This document shows, piece after piece, positions 13,126 through 21,440 of a DNA stretch of 33,171 nt. Both the position numbers and the translations under genes were made by a program. Under the pieces are notes generated by a model, which saw nothing but the letters and a program-made list of their open reading frames with translations, was not told the DNA's origin and made no database searches. Numbering within the stretch: position 1 is the stretch's first letter; each line of letters begins with the position of its first letter. The stretch lies in assembly GCA_005804885.1 (NCBI GenBank), contig SYOX01000236.1, positions 1 through 33,171 on the forward strand. The letters run 5' to 3'. Source of the DNA: Pseudomonadota bacterium (lineage in GTDB: Bacteria > Myxococcota_A > Bradymonadia > Bradymonadales > GCA-2716585).

Positions 13126-14877
13126 TCAGCCCCCGTTCATGAGCAGCTTGGGCGTGTTCTTGGGCTTGAAGAGGCCAGGGGAGTCCTGCTTGTCGCCCTC
13201 GCCGCCGGTCTTGTTGCCGCCGTTGGTCTTATCGCCGCCGTTGGTCTTGTTGCCGCCGTTGGTCTTGTTGCCGCCGTCGTTGACCTTCTCGGCCACGGGA
13301 GGGGTGTCCTTCTCGCGCTCGCCGGTGGGGCGGGTGTTGGTGCGACCGCGCAGCTGGACGGGGTAGTTCTGCCCGTCCTTGAGGCTCTCCCACTCGATGG
13401 TGACCGTCTTCTGGGTCTTGCGCTTGCGCAGCTCGATCTCGGTGGTGGTGTCGTCCTTGGGGCGCATCAGGTCCATGGGCGTGACGCCGACCTTCTTGCC
13501 CTGGTGGTAGACCAAGGCGCTGGAGGGGTCCGAGACGAGCCGCACGACGCTGGCCAGCACCTTGTCCTCGGCGAGGGTGGGTGGGGCCTGCTCGACGGGA
13601 TCGGCGGCGATCTCGTCGGACTTGGGCTCGGGCTTGGGCTCGGGCTCGGCGGCGGGCGGGTCCTCGGGAGCCTTGACGGGCGCTGCGGCGGCCTTGTCGA
13701 TGATGGGGTCGTCGCCGAGGAAGAGGTTGAAGCCGGCGACCCCGAGGATGACGCCGATGCCGAGCAGGAAGAACATGGCGACGATCCCGGCCAGGATGAC
13801 GCGCGATCGAGAGGCGGCGGGCGCAGGCGTGACCGGCAGCGGCGTCGGGAGGCCCTCGGTGTCGTCGTCGGGGAAGGAGAACGACGCCATGACCCTGGTC
13901 GGCGATCCTGCGTCATCCTGGCTGGAGTCGTAGTCGTCGACCGTGACCGACTCTCGCTCGTCGGTGGCCATCAGCTCAAAGCTGCTCTCACCGAGGTTGC
14001 CGCTGCGCAAGACCTCGGCGAACTGGCTGGCGTCCTTGAAGCGGTGCTCGGGCTTCTTGGCCATGGCCCGTCGGATGGCCTGTTCGACGAACTGCCCGGC
14101 GTAGGGCGGCGGCAGGTGGGGGATGGGATCGGAGATGTGCTTGATGGCGATGTCCATCGGGCTGTTGCCCGTGAAGGGCACCTTGCCGGCGAGCATCTGG
14201 AAGGCGAGGCAGCCCATGGCGTAGACGTCGAGCGCGGGCGTGATGTCCTTCTCGCCGCTGGCCTGCTCGGGGGCCATGTACTCGGCCGTCCCGGCCACGA
14301 AGCCCGTGCGTGTCAGCCGCTCCTTGGCCTCCGGATCCCAGTTGCCGGCGATGGCCTTGGCGATGCCGAAGTCAAGCACCTTGACCACGCGGTGATCGAC
14401 ATTGCGGTTGCAGATGAAGATGTTCTCGGGCTTCAGATCCCGGTGGATGATCCCCTTTCTGTGGGCCTCACCCAGGCTGCTGAGGGTCTGGAGCAGGAGA
14501 TCGAAGGCGTCATCGATGTGGAGCTTCTTGTGGCGGTGAAGGTAGACCTGGAGCGTCTCACCCTCCAGGTACTCCATCGCGATGTAGGGCAGCTCCTTGA
14601 CGTTGGGCTCGGGCTTGTAGACCCCCGTGTCGAAGATCTTGACCGTGTTGGAGTGCGACAGGCTGCCGGCCAGGTGCGCCTCGCGCTTGAAGCGCTCGAT
14701 GACCCCCTCGTGGCTCATCGCGTGGGGCAGGAGCATCTTGATCGCGACGTCGCGGTTGACGCCGTTCTGACGCGCCTTGAAGACCACGCCAAACCCCCCC
14801 CGCCCCACCTCGTCGGTGAGCAGGTATCGACCGGCGACCGTATCGCCGATGCTGGGAATTCGAATGATCTCGCTCAT
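13126..14877 (-). CDS. Transmembrane Ser/Thr protein kinase with PEGA-like domain
   Basis: A 583-residue PknB-type kinase. Kinase domain at about 18-290: glycine loop G25-R-G-G-F-G30, catalytic K47 in VAIKML, HRDLKPENIF at 145-154, D169-F-G, and activation segment TRTGFVAGTAEYMAPEQ. All catalytic residues are present, so it should be active. One TM segment lies at about 360-385. The outside part has a Pro/Glu/Lys linker, then a PEGA-like domain at about 445-515 (VVRLVSDPSSALVYHQGKKV, GVTPMDLM) and a tail of Asn/Gly/Lys repeats (GGNKTN). PEGA domains are thought to bind surface structures. ATG at 14877 has AAGGGGG five bases upstream; longer reading to 14922 has no start signal. The second kinase upstream shares the M-x-E-I-I-R-I-P start, showing a tandem duplication. 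Confidence 0.95.
   Translation of the reverse strand: MSEIIRIPSIGDTVAGRYLLTDEVGRGGFGVVFKARQNGVNRDVAIKMLLPHAMSHEGVIERFKREAHLAGSLSHSNTVKIFDTGVYKPEPNVKELPYIAMEYLEGETLQVYLHRHKKLHIDDAFDLLLQTLSSLGEAHRKGIIHRDLKPENIFICNRNVDHRVVKVLDFGIAKAIAGNWDPEAKERLTRTGFVAGTAEYMAPEQASGEKDITPALDVYAMGCLAFQMLAGKVPFTGNSPMDIAIKHISDPIPHLPPPYAGQFVEQAIRRAMAKKPEHRFKDASQFAEVLRSGNLGESSFELMATDERESVTVDDYDSSQDDAGSPTRVMASFSFPDDDTEGLPTPLPVTPAPAASRSRVILAGIVAMFFLLGIGVILGVAGFNLFLGDDPIIDKAAAAPVKAPEDPPAAEPEPKPEPKSDEIAADPVEQAPPTLAEDKVLASVVRLVSDPSSALVYHQGKKVGVTPMDLMRPKDDTTTEIELRKRKTQKTVTIEWESLKDGQNYPVQLRGRTNTRPTGEREKDTPPVAEKVNDGGNKTNGGNKTNGGDKTNGGNKTGGEGDKQDSPGLFKPKNTPKLLMNGG
13211..13276 (-). repeat. 18-bp tandem repeat in the kinase tail
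   Basis: Three 18-base units (TTGTTGCCGCCGTTGGTC and close variants, plus strand) at 13211-13264 and a partial fourth encode GGNKTN repeats (one unit GGDKTN) in the extracytoplasmic tail. The period is six codons, so length changes keep frame. Confidence 0.9.
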
Positions 14878-15009
14878 GGCCCCCTTTGGGAGAGTTCGCG
14901 CGGGTCTGTGGCCAGGCCCCACACCCCGCCTCGACAGCGTCCCCTCCTTCCTCTCAACTTAACACGGTGCGTCTGAAAGCTCCAATCTCGCTCGCGCCCC
15001 AGGACCCCC

Positions 15010-16689
15010 TTAAAAACCGTCAAAGACCTTGGGCTTGTCTTCCTTGGGCCGAGCTTCGGTCGGCTTGTCCTCTTTCTTGTCCTTCTTGTCGGCCACGGCG
15101 GGCGTCTTTTTGGGCTCCTCCTTGGGGACCTCGGCGACTGGAGGGTCGATGTCCTTGGGAGCCTGGACCACCTCGACCGGCAGAGCCTTGTCCTCCCCCG
15201 CCTCCTTGGGGGGCTCCTGGCCTCCCTTGGCCGCGATATCCTCCTGGGGCGCGGCGTCGCTGGCTCTGGCGTCCTCCTTGAGCGCTCGACCTCCGGAGCG
15301 CTCGCGGCCGGCTTTGTCCTTCGAAGACCTCATCGCGTCGGTCGTTGAACCAGCGAGCCCGGGAGCGTCTTCCTGATCATTGCCTGGGGCCGACGCCTCA
15401 CCTGGGGTCGCCGCCTCGCCTTGCGCCGCGGCGGGCTCGCTCGGCTCGATCTTCACCGGGGCCTCCGCGCGCTCCTCCACCTCGATGGCCGCAGCCTGGG
15501 GCGAGACCGCCTGGTCCTCGCTCGCGTTGTCCATCATCTTCCAGATCAGCGCGGCGACCAGGATCGCCAGCACGCCGAAGGCCGCCCCGGCCATCGCCGC
15601 GACCTTGCGGCCTGAACCAGAAGCGTCCGGGGACGCCGTTGGCGCGGGGATCGAGCTGGAGGCCATGGGGGCAGGGAGGGGCGTCGAGGGGGTGGCCAGC
15701 GCCCCCGAGCCCGGCGCCGCAGGCCAGCCGCCGTAGCTCGGCGTCGGCAGGGGCCTGGAGGTCGGCAGTCCTTCGGCGCCGGGGGCCGCGGCAGGCTCCA
15801 GGAGGCCAGACTGCAAGACGGCCAGGAAGGCGCTGGCGTCCTTGAAGCGCACCCTGGGGTCCTTGCTCATCGCCCTCATGATCACTCGGCCGAAGAAGGT
15901 CTCGGCCATCTCGGCCGGCAGCTCCGGCAGCGGGTCGTAGAGGTGCTTGATGGCGATCTCCACGGGCGTCGAGCCGTGGTAGGGGAAGCGCCCGGTCAAG
16001 AGCTGGTAGGCCATGCAACCGACCGCGTAGACGTCGATCGCAGGCGTGAAGTCGCTCGTGCCCATGACCTGCTCAGGGGCCATGTACTCGGCCGTCCCCG
16101 TCACCAGCCCCGTCTCGGTCAGCCGCGTCCGGTTCTCCTGGCCCCAGTCCTGGGTGAAGGCCATCGAGATGCCGAAGTCCAGCACCTTGATCACACGCGG
16201 GTTGCCCTCGGGCTGGTGCAAGAAGACGTTGTCCGGCTTGATGTCCCGGTGGATGATCCCCTTGCGGTGCGCCTCGGCCAGGCTGCCGAGCACCTCCATG
16301 ACGGCCGCCTGCGTCTCCTCCACGCTCAGCGGCCCGCGCCTCAAGAGGTGATCCTGCAGGGACTCGCCCTCCAGAAACTCCATCGCGATGTAGGGCAGCC
16401 CCAGCGTCTCCTCATCCCCGGTGTGGTGGACCCCGAAGGCGTAGATGATCACGGAGCTCGGGTGCGTCAGCGAGCTGGCCAGCCTCGCCTCGCGCTTGAA
16501 GCGATCGACCACCCCGCGCTGCTCCTCCAGCGCGCGCGGCAGCAGCATCTTGACCGCGACTCGGCGCTCGACGCCCGTCTGGTGAGCCTCGAAGACCACC
16601 CCGTAGCCGCCCCGGCCGATCTGTCGGCCCAGGACGAACTGCCCCCCGACCACCTCGCCCTCTCCCGGTATCCTGATGATCTCAGCCAT
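15010..16689 (-). CDS. Transmembrane Ser/Thr protein kinase with Lys/Glu/Pro-rich tail
   Basis: A 559-residue kinase with domain at about 18-295: G25-R-G-G-Y-G30, K47 in VAVKML, HRDIKPDNVF at 147-156, D171-F-G and LTETGLVTGTAEYMAPEQ. All catalytic residues are present. A Pro/Ser/Ala-rich juxtamembrane stretch (300-360) precedes one TM segment at about 363-385 (AAMAGAAFGVLAILVAALIW). The outer 170 residues have no recognisable fold and are rich in Ala, Glu, Lys and Pro, ending KEDKPKVFDGF. Unlike its neighbour it has no PEGA domain, so the two paralogues share a kinase but differ in the sensing part. ATG at 16689 has GAGGG close upstream. Its leader holds an unusual inverted-repeat set (16704-16742). 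It is 132 bases upstream of the other kinase gene and may be co-transcribed. Confidence 0.95.
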   Translation of the reverse strand: MAEIIRIPGEGEVVGGQFVLGRQIGRGGYGVVFEAHQTGVERRVAVKMLLPRALEEQRGVVDRFKREARLASSLTHPSSVIIYAFGVHHTGDEETLGLPYIAMEFLEGESLQDHLLRRGPLSVEETQAAVMEVLGSLAEAHRKGIIHRDIKPDNVFLHQPEGNPRVIKVLDFGISMAFTQDWGQENRTRLTETGLVTGTAEYMAPEQVMGTSDFTPAIDVYAVGCMAYQLLTGRFPYHGSTPVEIAIKHLYDPLPELPAEMAETFFGRVIMRAMSKDPRVRFKDASAFLAVLQSGLLEPAAAPGAEGLPTSRPLPTPSYGGWPAAPGSGALATPSTPLPAPMASSSIPAPTASPDASGSGRKVAAMAGAAFGVLAILVAALIWKMMDNASEDQAVSPQAAAIEVEERAEAPVKIEPSEPAAAQGEAATPGEASAPGNDQEDAPGLAGSTTDAMRSSKDKAGRERSGGRALKEDARASDAAPQEDIAAKGGQEPPKEAGEDKALPVEVVQAPKDIDPPVAEVPKEEPKKTPAVADKKDKKEDKPTEARPKEDKPKVFDGF

Positions 16690-16703
16690 GCCCTCTTGCT
16701 CCG

Positions 16704-16742
16704 ATGGCCTGCGGGTCTATCTCGCCGCAGGCCATGACCTGC
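16704..16742 (-). promoter_or_regulatory. Triple 9-mer inverted-repeat array in kinase leader
   Basis: On the plus strand ATGGCCTGCGG (16704-16714) and CCGCAGGCCAT (16725-16735) form a perfect 11-bp inverted repeat with a 10-base gap. A third, related 9-mer ATGACCTGC (16734-16742) shares its AT with the second. The set ends 14 bases before the kinase ATG, so it could be an operator for a dimeric regulator or an RNA hairpin covering the ribosome-site region. No protein partner can be named. Confidence 0.55.
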
Positions 16743-16904
16743 CTTTGCCCCTCTGGCGACGATATCATCACGCTCTCCGAAAACCTAAGCCGGGCCGACG
16801 AGGATCGCCAGCGATCACACCCGATCCGCCAGGCCCGCTCTCGAACGACGGTCCCCCCCCTAAGATCTGAACCCGCGTCGATTGGCCTCTCGGACCCGGG
16901 CCGC

Positions 16905-18746
16905 TCAAGGTTGCAGACACAGCTGATCCCCGTCCCGGTTGAAGAGCGCCGTGAGCAGAGACTCGGCGTTCCTCCCCGCGATGTTGACCGATGAGCCCGT
17001 CAGGAGGCCAAAGACCGGCACGCCTCCGAGCGCCAGCGCCGAAGACGCCGGGAATTGCCACCGACCACCCTGGCTCATGCCCAGCGCGCTCGGCGCCGCG
17101 ACGATGTTGTAATTGCCGTCGAGCGTCGCGGTCATGATGCTCTCGTCTGCCCCCACCCATCCCACGATGAGCTGGCCCTCACGCACGATCATCCGGACGT
17201 TGGTGATCGACCTCGCGTCCTCGGACGGCAGCGCCTGATGATCGACGAGGTTGCCGTCCGGGCCAATGGTCCCGACTCGGATCACCGGGCTCCCCCCCTC
17301 CTCGTCGGGGAAGGCCAGCACGAACTGTCCGTTGAAGAAGGCCGCGGCGGGATCGGCGCGCTCCGGCGCGGCGGCCAGTTCGAAGGTCCCGATGCCCTCC
17401 AGGCCGTGGGTGATCTGTGACAGAAAGGGCAGGGCTGGATCTGCCAACGATCGGATATTCCACTGGATGTTGTTACTGTCGGCGTCGTCGGAGACGTCGT
17501 GCCAGGCCGTGATGAACCCTGGGGTACCGACCGCCACGGCCGGAGGCCCCACCTGGCCGTTCAAGCCGAAGTTGCGCTTGGGATCCGCGGCCAGCGGCTG
17601 ACCCTCGGCGCCGATGCCCTGGACCTTGACGCAGGTTTCGGCCCTCTCGTTGAGGCAGTCGTCCGTGACCCAGGCCACGGCGCTGACCCCGGAGGCCCCG
17701 TCGGATCCCATGGCGACCTGATCAAGGCGCAATCCTGGCCCCTGGAGGACGACGGCGAGGGTGTCCGTCAAGATCGCCCCGCTGCTGTCCAAGCGCGCCC
17801 AGATGAGCTTGCGCAGGCCGTCGCTGGCCGGCCTGACCCAGACCATCGCGTGGCCGAGGCCGTCCCAGGCCATCGCGGGCGAGGTCGTCTCTCCGTTGAA
17901 GGTCTCGTCGGGGTTGATGGGGTTGGCGTTTGACGTGCTCATCAGGATGTTGAGGACCGAGAAGCGGACCTGGCCCACATCCCTGGCGGTCACGTCATCC
18001 CGATTGGTGATCTGGTAGGCGATCAGGGGGGTCAGCGGCGAGGCCGGGTCGAAGGACAGGCTTGGGAAGAGCAGGCGCTCGGTGACGACCCCGAGCACGT
18101 CCCGAAAGCCCTGCCCCGGCAAGCAACATTGCTCGTCCTCTCGACCGTCGCAGTTGTTGTCGGCCCCGTCACAGCGCAACTCCAGAGCGCCGATGGGGGT
18201 GAAGGAGAGCCCCGCTTGCTCGGCGGCCTCGATGAAGTCGCGCTCCTCACAGGCCACCGAGATCCCCTCGACGCAGCGCTCGCGCGCCAGCGCGCAGACC
18301 CCCAGCGTCTGGTCGCAGGCCTCGGCTGCGAAGCCTGGATCGTCCGCGTCGATCAGGTCATCGCAGTCGTTGTCCACCCCGTCGCACACCTCCTGCGACG
18401 TCTCGCAGCCGCAGGCACGATCGTCGATCTCGCACTCGCAGCCGTCGCCCTCCTCTCGCAGCCCCAGATCGCCATTGCGATCGTCGAGGCCGTCCTGGCA
18501 GGCGTAGCGGCAGACCTCGCCCTCGCAAGCCTCGAAGCGCGCGCCGGTGACGGGCGGACATTGCTGATCGTCACACGCGCCTCCGCCGTCCGAGCCTTCG
18601 GGCTCGGCCTCGGGGCTCGGCTCGGCGTCTGGCTGGGCGTCGCCGTCTCGTCGAAAGTCCTCTCCTTCAATGTCGACGGCCGCATTGCAGGCGCCCGCCG
18701 TCAGGGCGAGGAGCGTCAACCAGGGGAGAAGTCGGGTCGGGATCAT
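16905..18746 (-). CDS. Secreted lipoprotein with MopE-like Asp/Asn/Cys motifs
   Basis: A 613-residue protein from ATG 18746 with GTGGA just upstream. MIPTRLLPWLTLLALTAGAC is a signal peptide, probably lipoprotein type with Cys20, though the -3 residue is Ala rather than Leu. An acidic linker (DAEPSPEAEPEGSDGG) follows. Residues 57-210 are Cys-rich and hold two copies of the MopE-type putative metal-binding motif: CDGVDNDCDDLIDADD (121-136) and CDGADNNCDGREDEQC (192-207). The remaining 400 residues look like a beta-rich repeat or propeller domain (PAMAWDGLGHAMVWVRPASD, GTPGFITAWHDVSDD). The motif is common in secreted proteins of Myxococcota and relatives; it may bind calcium or copper. The longer ORF to 19025 is upstream sequence without a start signal. 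Promoter candidate at 18839-18866. Role unknown. Confidence 0.88.
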   Translation of the reverse strand: MIPTRLLPWLTLLALTAGACNAAVDIEGEDFRRDGDAQPDAEPSPEAEPEGSDGGGACDDQQCPPVTGARFEACEGEVCRYACQDGLDDRNGDLGLREEGDGCECEIDDRACGCETSQEVCDGVDNDCDDLIDADDPGFAAEACDQTLGVCALARERCVEGISVACEERDFIEAAEQAGLSFTPIGALELRCDGADNNCDGREDEQCCLPGQGFRDVLGVVTERLLFPSLSFDPASPLTPLIAYQITNRDDVTARDVGQVRFSVLNILMSTSNANPINPDETFNGETTSPAMAWDGLGHAMVWVRPASDGLRKLIWARLDSSGAILTDTLAVVLQGPGLRLDQVAMGSDGASGVSAVAWVTDDCLNERAETCVKVQGIGAEGQPLAADPKRNFGLNGQVGPPAVAVGTPGFITAWHDVSDDADSNNIQWNIRSLADPALPFLSQITHGLEGIGTFELAAAPERADPAAAFFNGQFVLAFPDEEGGSPVIRVGTIGPDGNLVDHQALPSEDARSITNVRMIVREGQLIVGWVGADESIMTATLDGNYNIVAAPSALGMSQGGRWQFPASSALALGGVPVFGLLTGSSVNIAGRNAESLLTALFNRDGDQLCLQP

Positions 18747-18838
18747 CGGTCCACGGGGGTCTGAAGGTTGACGTGGCGAGGCGCGCAGGATCGATGCCTT
18801 GGAGAACGCCCCTCGCGCGCGACTCATGCCGAGGGAGC

Positions 18839-18866
18839 AGTATTGCACAACCCGGCGTCGGGTCCA
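18839..18866 (-). promoter_or_regulatory. Candidate promoter for the MopE-motif lipoprotein
   Basis: On the minus strand TGGACC (18866-18861), 16 bases, AATACT (18844-18839). Each hexamer is 4 of 6; the leader would be about 85 bases. It lies in the 264-base divergent region shared with the TMTC-like gene. Confidence 0.4.
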
Positions 18867-19010
18867 CCTTTGCGCCCCGGCGCCAGCCCGCGCCCGCCCT
18901 CCAGGCGTCGACGCGCGCCGCGCGGAGGCGCCCCGAGCCCCAAGAAAAAGGTCGCGCTCTGGACCTCTGGCGTGTAGAAATCCATCGTGGGCGCGCAACC
19001 GAGGACCCTC

Positions 19011-21005
19011 GTGAACGAAGCACAACGAGCCGTCGACCCGCCCTCAAGGTCGTCGGAGGGCTCCCCGATCCCCCTCATCGGGGCGACGATCCTCGCGCTG
19101 GTGCTCGCGATCTACGCGCCAGCCTTGAGCGCCGGCTTTGTCTACGACGACGTCTACTTGATCGAGCAGCAGACCTGCTTTCGCGGGCTGTCCAAGATCC
19201 CGAGCTTCTTCGTGGCGCCCTACGACGCCTGCGACTACCGCCCCATGCGCTACGTCACCTACGCCTTCGACCATGCCATCGCCGGCACCGCGCCCTGGAT
19301 CTACCACCTGACCAACGTCGTCCTCCACGCCCTGAGCGCCGTGATGGTCTGGGCGCTGCTCCTGCGCCTCGGCGGCTTTGAGCGGATCGAGGATCGGCAC
19401 CGTCGGAGCCTCCTGGCGCTCGGCGCGGTCATCGTCGGGCTGTGGGCGCTCCACCCTGCGCTGGCCGACGCCGTCGTGCCCGCAGCGGGTCGCCGCGACG
19501 TCCAGTCCACCTTCCTCTTCCTGCTGGCCCTGTGGGCCTGGCTGCGCCGGGACGAGGGGCGGCGCGCCCTGTGGCTCGGGCTCTGCGGCGCCGCCTGGGT
19601 GGCGGCCTTGATGACCAAGGAGATGGCCATCACCCTGCCTGCGATCCTCGTCCTGGTCGAGGCCCTCAAGCCGGGCAGCGGCGACCCGCTGCCCAGGCTG
19701 CGGGCGCTCCTCAAGAAGTGGTGGCCCTTGCTGGGGATCTTCGGCGTCATGGCCCTCAGCTACGGGATCTATCGCGGCTTCATCGCAACGCACACCCGCA
19801 TGTCCGGGCGGTGGTGGGGGGGGACGATCTGGACGAACCTGCTCAACACCCTGGCCCTCCAGGTCGAGTACGCGCGCCTGACCCTCTGGCCGGCCTCGCT
19901 GCTGGGCGATTACGCCCCGCACACCGTCCCCGTCGTCCGCGATCCCTTCCATGGGCGAGTCCTCGTCGGCGCCGCGATCTGGGGCGCGCTGCTGGCCTCC
20001 GTGCCGCTGACCTTCAAGCGGCGGCCGCTCGTCGCCCTCGGCCTGAGCTGGTACCTCGTCACCCTCCTGCCCGTCTGCCACCTCATCCCTCACCACGAGC
20101 TGATGGCCGAGCACTTCCTTCACCTGCCCATGGTCGGCCTCGCGCTGGCCCTCTACGGCGCCCTGGAGCCCACGGCCAAGGCGCCAGGGACGCCCCGCAA
20201 GGCGCTCGCCGTGGCGCTCGGGCTCGCCTCGGCGGCCGTCATGGCGCGCCTCCAGTGGCGGATCCCCGACTTCACCAGCGACGAGACCTTCGGGATGAAC
20301 ATCCTCGAACAGGCCCCCCGCAATGTCCGCAACCTCGGCCGACTCGCCGCCTTCTACCTCGACGAGGACCACCTCGACCTCGAGCGCGCCGAGCGCCTCG
20401 CCTGGATGCAGCGCGGCGCCAGCCCCCCCGGCACGATCTACCACCGCGCCGCCACCCTGCGCCTCGCGCGCATCCTCGAACGCCACCGCGGCGACCCCGA
20501 GCGGGCCGCCAGCCTCCTCGCCCTCACCATCCAGGAGACCGGCGACGACGCCGAGCTGACTCTGGCCCTCGCGCGCCTCTACCTGCGCCACGAGCTGCCC
20601 GACGACGCGCTGCCGCTGCTCGACGACCTCATCGAGCGCGACCCGCTCCATTGGGAGCCCCGCCTCGACAGCGGCTTCGCGCTGCTCATGAAGCGCGACG
20701 CGGACGGCGCCGGCCAGCGCGCCCTTGAGGTCGTCAGGCTCGCGCCCGGAGAGGCCGAAGGGCACTTCCTGATGGGCAACGTCCGCGCCGCCCAGGGGCA
20801 ACCCCGCGAAGCCTTCCTCGCCTACGAGAACGCGCTGGCCAACAAGCCCGACCACGTCGGGGCGCTGATGGCCACCGCCGACATCCTCTGCGCGCTCGGC
20901 CAGCAGGCGGAGGCGGCGGCCAGGGCGAGCCTCGCGCAGCGCGTGGATCCTCGCTCGGAGGCGGTCCAGCGGGTGGTGACGGCCATCGAGGCGGGGTGCC
21001 CTTGA
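19011..21005 (+). CDS. TMTC-like polytopic membrane glycosyltransferase with C-terminal TPRs
   Basis: A 664-residue protein. The N-terminal two thirds has about ten membrane segments. After TM1 (IGATILALVLAIYAPALS) the loop GFVYDDVYLIEQQ carries a D-D pair in the place of the catalytic acidic residues of GT-C lipid-linked glycosyltransferases; DACDYRPMRYVTYAFDHAI and LHPALADAVVPAAGRRDV follow, the latter close to the TMTC motif around 'HP.htEav....gR.d'. HLIPHHELMAEHFLHLPM near residue 370 fits the same family. Residues 430-660 are TPR-like helices (RLYLRHELPDDALPLLDDLI, GNVRAAQGQPREAFLAYENA). It would transfer sugars to proteins or lipids on the outer face of the inner membrane; the substrate is unknown. 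I prefer GTG 19011 (GAGGA six bases upstream) to GTG 18987, which has no ribosome site. No nearby operon partner. Confidence 0.85.
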   Translation: MNEAQRAVDPPSRSSEGSPIPLIGATILALVLAIYAPALSAGFVYDDVYLIEQQTCFRGLSKIPSFFVAPYDACDYRPMRYVTYAFDHAIAGTAPWIYHLTNVVLHALSAVMVWALLLRLGGFERIEDRHRRSLLALGAVIVGLWALHPALADAVVPAAGRRDVQSTFLFLLALWAWLRRDEGRRALWLGLCGAAWVAALMTKEMAITLPAILVLVEALKPGSGDPLPRLRALLKKWWPLLGIFGVMALSYGIYRGFIATHTRMSGRWWGGTIWTNLLNTLALQVEYARLTLWPASLLGDYAPHTVPVVRDPFHGRVLVGAAIWGALLASVPLTFKRRPLVALGLSWYLVTLLPVCHLIPHHELMAEHFLHLPMVGLALALYGALEPTAKAPGTPRKALAVALGLASAAVMARLQWRIPDFTSDETFGMNILEQAPRNVRNLGRLAAFYLDEDHLDLERAERLAWMQRGASPPGTIYHRAATLRLARILERHRGDPERAASLLALTIQETGDDAELTLALARLYLRHELPDDALPLLDDLIERDPLHWEPRLDSGFALLMKRDADGAGQRALEVVRLAPGEAEGHFLMGNVRAAQGQPREAFLAYENALANKPDHVGALMATADILCALGQQAEAAARASLAQRVDPRSEAVQRVVTAIEAGCP

Positions 21006-21075
21006 TCCGGCGACGCCGCTAAAGAGGTGCGCAGGCAGTTGTACGACCTCGATCTGACGGGATGGGCGGATCGCA

Positions 21076-21133
21076 CACTCCACCCCCTGTCCCCCTCCTC
21101 TCCGGAAGGAGGGGGAACGCTCGTATTACGGGC
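21076..21133 (-). repeat. REP-like hairpin element, inverted diverged copy
   Basis: CACTCCACCCCCTGTCCCCC begins this 58-base segment, which is the reverse complement of the core of the two copies at 21267-21410, ending in ATTACGGGC. The stem CCCCCTCCT / AGGAGGGGG is intact; the loop is CTCCGGA rather than TGCGAAGC, and a few flanking bases differ. Confidence 0.85.
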
Positions 21134-21266
21134 TGGGGGGATCGAGTCCCGCCCCAACGACTGTTCCCGACGGGGTCTCGCCACCCGCCCCAGGCGGCCA
21201 GTGATCCCGGCAATGGCTCCTGCGGCCCACCCCCCAAATTACCGTGCCCACCCAACGAGCCCACCC

Positions 21267-21338
21267 CCGATCCACCGTGCCCGTAATTCAAGCGTCCCCC
21301 CTCCTTGCGAAGCGAGGAGGGGGACAGGGGGTGGAGTG
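21267..21338 (+). repeat. REP-like hairpin element, direct copy 1
   Basis: A 72-base unit starting CCGATCCACCGTGCCCGTAA, with a 12-bp stem (CCCCCTCCTTGC / GCGAGGAGGGGG, one G-U) closed by a GAA loop at about 21298-21324, and ending GGGTGGAGTG. Followed at once by an identical copy. Confidence 0.9.
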
Positions 21339-21410
21339 CCGATCCACCGTGCCCGTAATTCAAGCGTCCCCCCTCCTTGCGAAGCGAGGAGGGGGACAGG
21401 GGGTGGAGTG
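21339..21410 (+). repeat. REP-like hairpin element, direct copy 2
   Basis: Identical to 21267-21338 over 72 bases, including the long GC hairpin; a short extra TGGGGGTGGAGTG follows at 21411-21423, a partial repeat of the unit end. The identity points to recent duplication. A hairpin here would also serve as terminator for the convergent genes. Confidence 0.9.
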
Positions 21411-21440
21411 TGGGGGTGGAGTGTGCGGGCAGACAGCTTC

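Larger units (their letters stand above)
21006..21440. other. Intergenic stretch with REP-like elements
   Basis: No coding potential is visible on either strand; ORFs here are short and restate the repeats. It holds three copies of a hairpin repeat (21076-21133 inverted, 21267-21338 and 21339-21410 direct) and a unique GC-rich segment at 21134-21266. Both flanking genes end into it, so it is a convergent intergenic region. Confidence 0.8.

Noticed and set aside
18747..19025. N-terminal extension of the MopE-motif lipoprotein to 19025
   Set aside because: The added residues are Arg/Ala/Gly noise and would bury the signal peptide that begins at the ATG at 18746.
21267..21410. Mobile element ends or an attachment site
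   Set aside because: No transposase or integrase gene is near, and the copies carry internal hairpins and lie in a convergent intergenic gap, which fits REP-like elements better.
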